From positions 62,001 to 126,000 of the forward strand of contig JAXLRT010000014.1 in the NCBI GenBank assembly GCA_046330955.1: DNA of 64,000 nt, written 5' to 3'. The DNA comes from JADJPO01 sp046330955 (GTDB taxonomy: Bacteria; Actinomycetota; Actinomycetes; Actinomycetales; Kineosporiaceae). Below the pieces are notes generated by a model, which saw nothing but the letters and a program-made list of their open reading frames with translations, was not told the DNA's origin and made no database searches. The position numbers and the translations under genes are program-made. The first letter of the stretch is position 1. Each line of letters opens with the position of its first letter. Of the stretch, positions 61,155 to 64,000 are shown one piece after another.

Positions 61155-62151
61155 GGCCGAACGCGCGCAGCCGCTCCCCCAGGCGCACCAGGGTCTCGGC
61201 CAGCTCCGGCGGTTCGAGCACCACGAGTTCGACGTCCAGCCGCAGCGCCGCCTGTGCCAGGTACCAGGCCAGCGCCTCCACCCGATCGGCGCCGGCCTCG
61301 ACCAGGCAGTGGTGCTCGTCGATCGCCGTCACCGTGGCCACCATCGGGGACAGCACCGTCCGGGCCTGTGCCGCCGACGCGGTCAGCCGCACCCGGCCGA
61401 CGTGCCGGTAGGGCCACTGGGTCAGTGACCGCTCCAGGTGGGCCGCGGCGTCCGGCTCCTCACGACGGGCGAACCGCAACGTGCTCGGCTGCGCCCGGCG
61501 GATGCGATCGAGGCGGAAGGTCCGCCAGTCGTCGCGGTCGCGGTCCCAGGCCAGCAGGTACCAACGCCGTCCGGTGGTGACCAGCCGGTACGGCTCGGTG
61601 TCACGCTCGCTACCGGCGCCGTCCCGATCGACGTAGTCCAACCGCACCCGGACGCCGTCACGCACCGCCCGGGCCAGCTCGAGCAGCAGGTCGGGGTCGA
61701 TCAGCTCGGCATCGCTGCGGGTACCGGGCCGGATCAGGGTGACGGTCGCCGACCGGATCGCCTCGACCCGCTCGCGCAACCGGGGCGGCAGCACCTGGTC
61801 GAAGGTGGTCAGCGTGCGCAGCGCCGCCTCGGCCACGCCGTGCACCCCCTCCCCCGCCCCGAGCCCCAGGCTGACCGCCACCGCGACCGCCTGCTCGTCG
61901 TCCAGCATCAGCGGCGGCAGCGCACCACCGCTGGCGAGCCGGTAACCACCCGCAACGCCCGGGCCGCCGCTGACCGGGTACCCCAGGTCACGCAACCGCT
62001 CGACGTCGCGGCGCACGGTGCGGGTGGTGACCCCGAGCCGCTCGGCGAGCTCGGCGCCCGACCACGACCGGCGGCTCTGCAGCAGCCCGAGCAGGCGCAA
62101 CGCCCGAGCGGTCGGATCGGCGCGATCGGCGCCGGTGGTCGAGTGCGTCAT
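61123..62151 (-). CDS. YafY-type HTH/WYL-domain transcriptional regulator
   Basis: 342 residues from ATG 62151. DeoR-like HTH at 14-65 (ALRLLGLLQSRRSWSGAELA, then GVTTRTVRRDVERLRDLGYP) and a WYL domain (DTEPYRLVTTGRRWYLLAWD, RTFRLDRIRRA). WYL domains bind small ligands or nucleic acid. It is divergent from a DinB gene with a perfect palindrome between them and probably regulates that gene. Confidence 0.92.
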   Translation of the reverse strand: MTHSTTGADRADPTARALRLLGLLQSRRSWSGAELAERLGVTTRTVRRDVERLRDLGYPVSGGPGVAGGYRLASGGALPPLMLDDEQAVAVAVSLGLGAGEGVHGVAEAALRTLTTFDQVLPPRLRERVEAIRSATVTLIRPGTRSDAELIDPDLLLELARAVRDGVRVRLDYVDRDGAGSERDTEPYRLVTTGRRWYLLAWDRDRDDWRTFRLDRIRRAQPSTLRFARREEPDAAAHLERSLTQWPYRHVGRVRLTASAAQARTVLSPMVATVTAIDEHHCLVEAGADRVEALAWYLAQAALRLDVELVVLEPPELAETLVRLGERLRAFGLSSRASSAAR

Positions 62152-62173
62152 CGTCCCAGTGTCGCTCGAGGTT

Positions 62174-62192
62174 GCGGACAGTATCTGTCCGC
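62174..62192. promoter_or_regulatory. Operator candidate for the WYL regulator
   Basis: GCGGACAG-TAT-CTGTCCGC is a perfect 8+3+8 palindrome exactly in the 63-bp divergent intergenic region between the WYL regulator and the first DinB gene. The position is ideal for control of both genes by a dimeric HTH protein. Confidence 0.68.
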
Positions 62193-62214
62193 ATGGTCTG
62201 CCAGGGTGAGTCCC

Positions 62215-62838
62215 ATGAGCGAAACCACACCGTCCACCGCCGAGACCGACGGCACCGACACGACCGACCACACAGGCCCCACCGGGCTCAACTGGACCGA
62301 CGAGCTCCTCGCCCAGCTGGAGTTTCACTGGCAGCATCAGTTGCGCCCGCGGTTCGAGGGCCTCAGTGACGAGGAGTACTTCTGGGAGCCGGTTCCCGGT
62401 TCCTGGAACGTTCACCCGCGTGGGGCGTCCACCGCTCCGATTCAAGGCGGAACCGGTTCTCACACCATCGATTTCGCGTTCCCGGCGCCGGAGCCACCGC
62501 CGATCACCACCATCGCCTGGCGGCTGGGCCACGTCATCGTCGGGGTTCTCGGGATGCGCAACGCGAGCCACTTCGGCGGGCCACCGCTCGACTACTACAC
62601 CTTCGAGTACGCCGCCACGGCCGAGGCCGCCCTGGCCCAGCTCGACGAGCACCACGCCCGCTGGATCGCCGGGGTGCGATCGCTGGACGACGCTGCGCTG
62701 GCGGCACCCTGCGGTCCGAGCGAGGGTCCCTATGCCCAGGCTCCGATGGCGACCCTCGTGCTGCACATCCACCGCGAGGTGATCCACCACGGCGCGGAGA
62801 TCGCCCTGCTGCGCGACCTCTACCGCGCTCAGCACTGA
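62215..62838 (+). CDS. DinB-superfamily protein
   Basis: 207 residues. Four-helix DinB/YfiT-like fold inferred from LLAQLEFHWQHQLRPRFEGL, TIAWRLGHVIVGVLGMRN (first metal His) and VLHIHREVIHHGAEIALLRD (His pair). These proteins are thiol-dependent transferases or hydrolases, sometimes mycothiol-linked. It is divergent from the WYL regulator and probably under its control, followed 30 bp later by a second DinB-like gene. Confidence 0.85.
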   Translation: MSETTPSTAETDGTDTTDHTGPTGLNWTDELLAQLEFHWQHQLRPRFEGLSDEEYFWEPVPGSWNVHPRGASTAPIQGGTGSHTIDFAFPAPEPPPITTIAWRLGHVIVGVLGMRNASHFGGPPLDYYTFEYAATAEAALAQLDEHHARWIAGVRSLDDAALAAPCGPSEGPYAQAPMATLVLHIHREVIHHGAEIALLRDLYRAQH

Positions 62839-62868
62839 CCAGCCGCTCAACCCCCCTCGAGGAGTTCC

Positions 62869-63477
62869 ATGCTGCCCCCCGCCGTCCGAACCGAGACCGA
62901 AGAGCTCGCCGGGTACCTGCAGGACCAGATGACCGCACTGCGCACCGCCGCCCACGGCCTCACCGAGGAACAGGCCCGGATGACCCCGTGCCGCAGTGCG
63001 CTGTCGATCGGGGGGCTGATCAAGCACGCCACCATGGTCTGCACCGGTCGCGCCCGCCGGCAGCAGATCGCGGCCGGCACCGCGGTCGAGCCCGCCTTCG
63101 CCGACCGGTTCGCCGAGTTCACCGCCAGCTTCGCACTCACCGAGACCGAGACCCTCGACGGTGTGCTGGCCCAGTTCGACGAGGCCTGCGCCGCCTATCT
63201 CGCCTCGGTGCGCGACTGCGACCCCGACGCTCGGGTGATGGAGCCGCCGGCCCCTTGGTACGGCCGGACCGAACCGGTCGAGACCACCGACCGTTATGCC
63301 CTGCTGCACCACGTCGAGGAGCTCGCCCGCCATGCCGGGCACGCCGACATCATCCGCGAGCAGCTCGACGGCGCGAACGCCGCATCGCTGTCCGCGGCGG
63401 TCGAGGGCCGACCGGCGAACGCCTTCGTGACCCCGTGGCGTCCGGCCGAACCCGCCGAACCGTCGGTGACCGCGTGA
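62869..63477 (+). CDS. Second DinB/DUF664-family protein
   Basis: 202 residues, with GAGGAG 6-7 bases before the ATG. Helices AGYLQDQMTALRTAAHGLTE and SIGGLIKHATMVCTGRARRQ hold the first His, and LLHHVEELARHAGHADIIRE holds the second and third. The HHVxExxRHxGHAD motif marks the DUF664 branch of the DinB superfamily. Likely co-transcribed with the preceding DinB gene. Substrate unknown. Confidence 0.87.
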   Translation: MLPPAVRTETEELAGYLQDQMTALRTAAHGLTEEQARMTPCRSALSIGGLIKHATMVCTGRARRQQIAAGTAVEPAFADRFAEFTASFALTETETLDGVLAQFDEACAAYLASVRDCDPDARVMEPPAPWYGRTEPVETTDRYALLHHVEELARHAGHADIIREQLDGANAASLSAAVEGRPANAFVTPWRPAEPAEPSVTA

Positions 63478-63484
63478 GACGGCA

Positions 63485-63558
63485 CTGATCACCATCAAAG
63501 GGCGGTCTGCACCCACCAGGTGGGGGTGGACCGCCCTCTGATCGCGATCACCATGAGC
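63485..63558. repeat. REP-like element, copy 2, likely bidirectional terminator
   Basis: Positions 63485-63516 match 36025-36056 (27 of 32 bases). An added AGGGCGGTC/GACCGCCCT stem (63499-63507 and 63529-63537) with an inner CACCC/GGGTG stem makes a strong hairpin between the convergent DinB and S16 protease genes. GATCACCAT occurs twice, once at each end. Confidence 0.68.
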
Positions 63559-63567
63559 TCCCGTGCG

Positions 63568-64000
63568 TCAGCCGCAGCGGGGCAGCGCCGGGCTGTCGGG
63601 ACCGTGGGCGGCGATCTCCTCGAGCGCCTGCCGCGCCTGGTGCAGCGTCGAGATCTTCACCACGGACATCCCGTCGGGGATGTGACCGACCACGCCGAGG
63701 CAGTTGCCCTCGGGGGCGAGGAACACCGTGGCGCCGGCCTCGCGCGCGCCGACCATCTTCTGCCGGATGCCCCCGATCGGGCCTACGGCGCCGTCGGTCG
63801 AGATGATGCCGGTGCCGGCCACGGTGCGACCGGCGGTCAATGCCCCCGGGGTGAGCTTGTCGATGATGCCGAGGGCGAACATCGTGCCCGCGCTCGGCCC
63901 GCCGACGTCCTCGATCTGGATCTTGACCTGGAACGGGAACGTGAAGGCCGGCTTGACGATCACCCCGAGCACGGTGGCCCCGGTCGAGGACTTCGTGGTC
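63568..64000 (-). CDS. Lon-type (S16) protease domain, C-terminal part (cut by window edge)
   Basis: The frame is open at the right edge, so the N-terminus (in relatives a signal/membrane segment and PDZ domain) is outside. The visible 144 residues hold the S16 catalytic Ser in VGGPSAGTMFALGIIDKL and Lys in PIGGIRQKMVGAREAG, plus GTGIISTDGAVGPIGGI. It belongs to the PDZ-S16 family typical of actinobacteria and sits near UPF0182 and PPA1309 as usual. It may process envelope proteins. Confidence 0.9.
   Translation of the reverse strand, partial: TTKSSTGATVLGVIVKPAFTFPFQVKIQIEDVGGPSAGTMFALGIIDKLTPGALTAGRTVAGTGIISTDGAVGPIGGIRQKMVGAREAGATVFLAPEGNCLGVVGHIPDGMSVVKISTLHQARQALEEIAAHGPDSPALPRCG

Overview
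The window is very GC-rich (about 70%) DNA with tightly packed, often overlapping genes (many ATGA/GTGA junctions) and many GTG starts. The gene families, including UPF0182, a PPA1309-type protein, an actinobacterial initiator tRNA, WYL and TetR regulators and an auxiliary TrpRS, point to an actinobacterial chromosome. I cannot name the genus with confidence.

Layout. 1-3.7 kb: pyruvate:ferredoxin oxidoreductase (porA cut by the left edge, porB, and a GltD-like flavoprotein carrying ferredoxin clusters). 3.9-6.4 kb: a small secreted protein, a NarL-type sensor kinase and its response regulator. 6.4-12.3 kb: DUF2231 membrane protein, hisN-type phosphatase, a TetR regulator with a palindromic operator candidate nearby, small zinc-ribbon-like proteins and a secreted polysaccharide deacetylase. 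12.4-20.6 kb: a signalling/polysaccharide locus with three kinase or receiver genes around a membrane glycosyltransferase and a HEAT-repeat protein. 20.9-30.1 kb: a 54-residue Cys-rich protein, rhodanese lipoprotein, VOC protein, membrane protein, a catabolic group (alpha/beta hydrolase, amidohydrolase, acyl-CoA ligase) and a leftward trpS-aldolase-PLP dehydratase operon. 30.2-36.0 kb: a Trp-codon attenuator in front of trpS, a VapBC pair, LtrA, a TOPRIM protein, and a PLP ammonia-lyase/M20 amidohydrolase pair.

36.3-45.1 kb: a compact six-gene rightward operon that I regard as the best candidate for an undescribed system. It encodes an acidic protein with W-x-D-T hexapeptide repeats and a glycine-zipper segment, a small CxxC protein, an Ig-like (BIG2) protein, a 1304-residue subtilase + M15-type peptidase + alpha/beta-hydrolase fusion, a flavin amine oxidase and a poly-gamma-glutamate hydrolase. 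None has an obvious Sec signal although most of the enzyme families normally act outside the cell.

45.1-54.7 kb: TPR protein, BKACE enzyme, DUF3592-like membrane protein, ECF sigma/anti-sigma pair with a divergent secreted protein, and a disulfide-reductase/cation antiporter pair. 54.5-57.3 kb: a small scar region with a decayed IS3 element flanked by 90-bp copies of the antiporter 3' end, an AbiEii-like nucleotidyltransferase remnant, a second VapBC pair and tRNA-fMet with a strong terminator. 57.4-64 kb: conserved actinobacterial genes (UPF0182, PPA1309 family, a Lon-type PDZ/S16 protease cut by the right edge) interrupted by a WYL regulator and two DinB-family proteins.

The strongest regulatory observation is a complete transcription-attenuation leader for trpS: a 13-codon peptide with three consecutive Trp codons followed by mutually exclusive stems. 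No CRISPR array, rRNA or prophage was seen.
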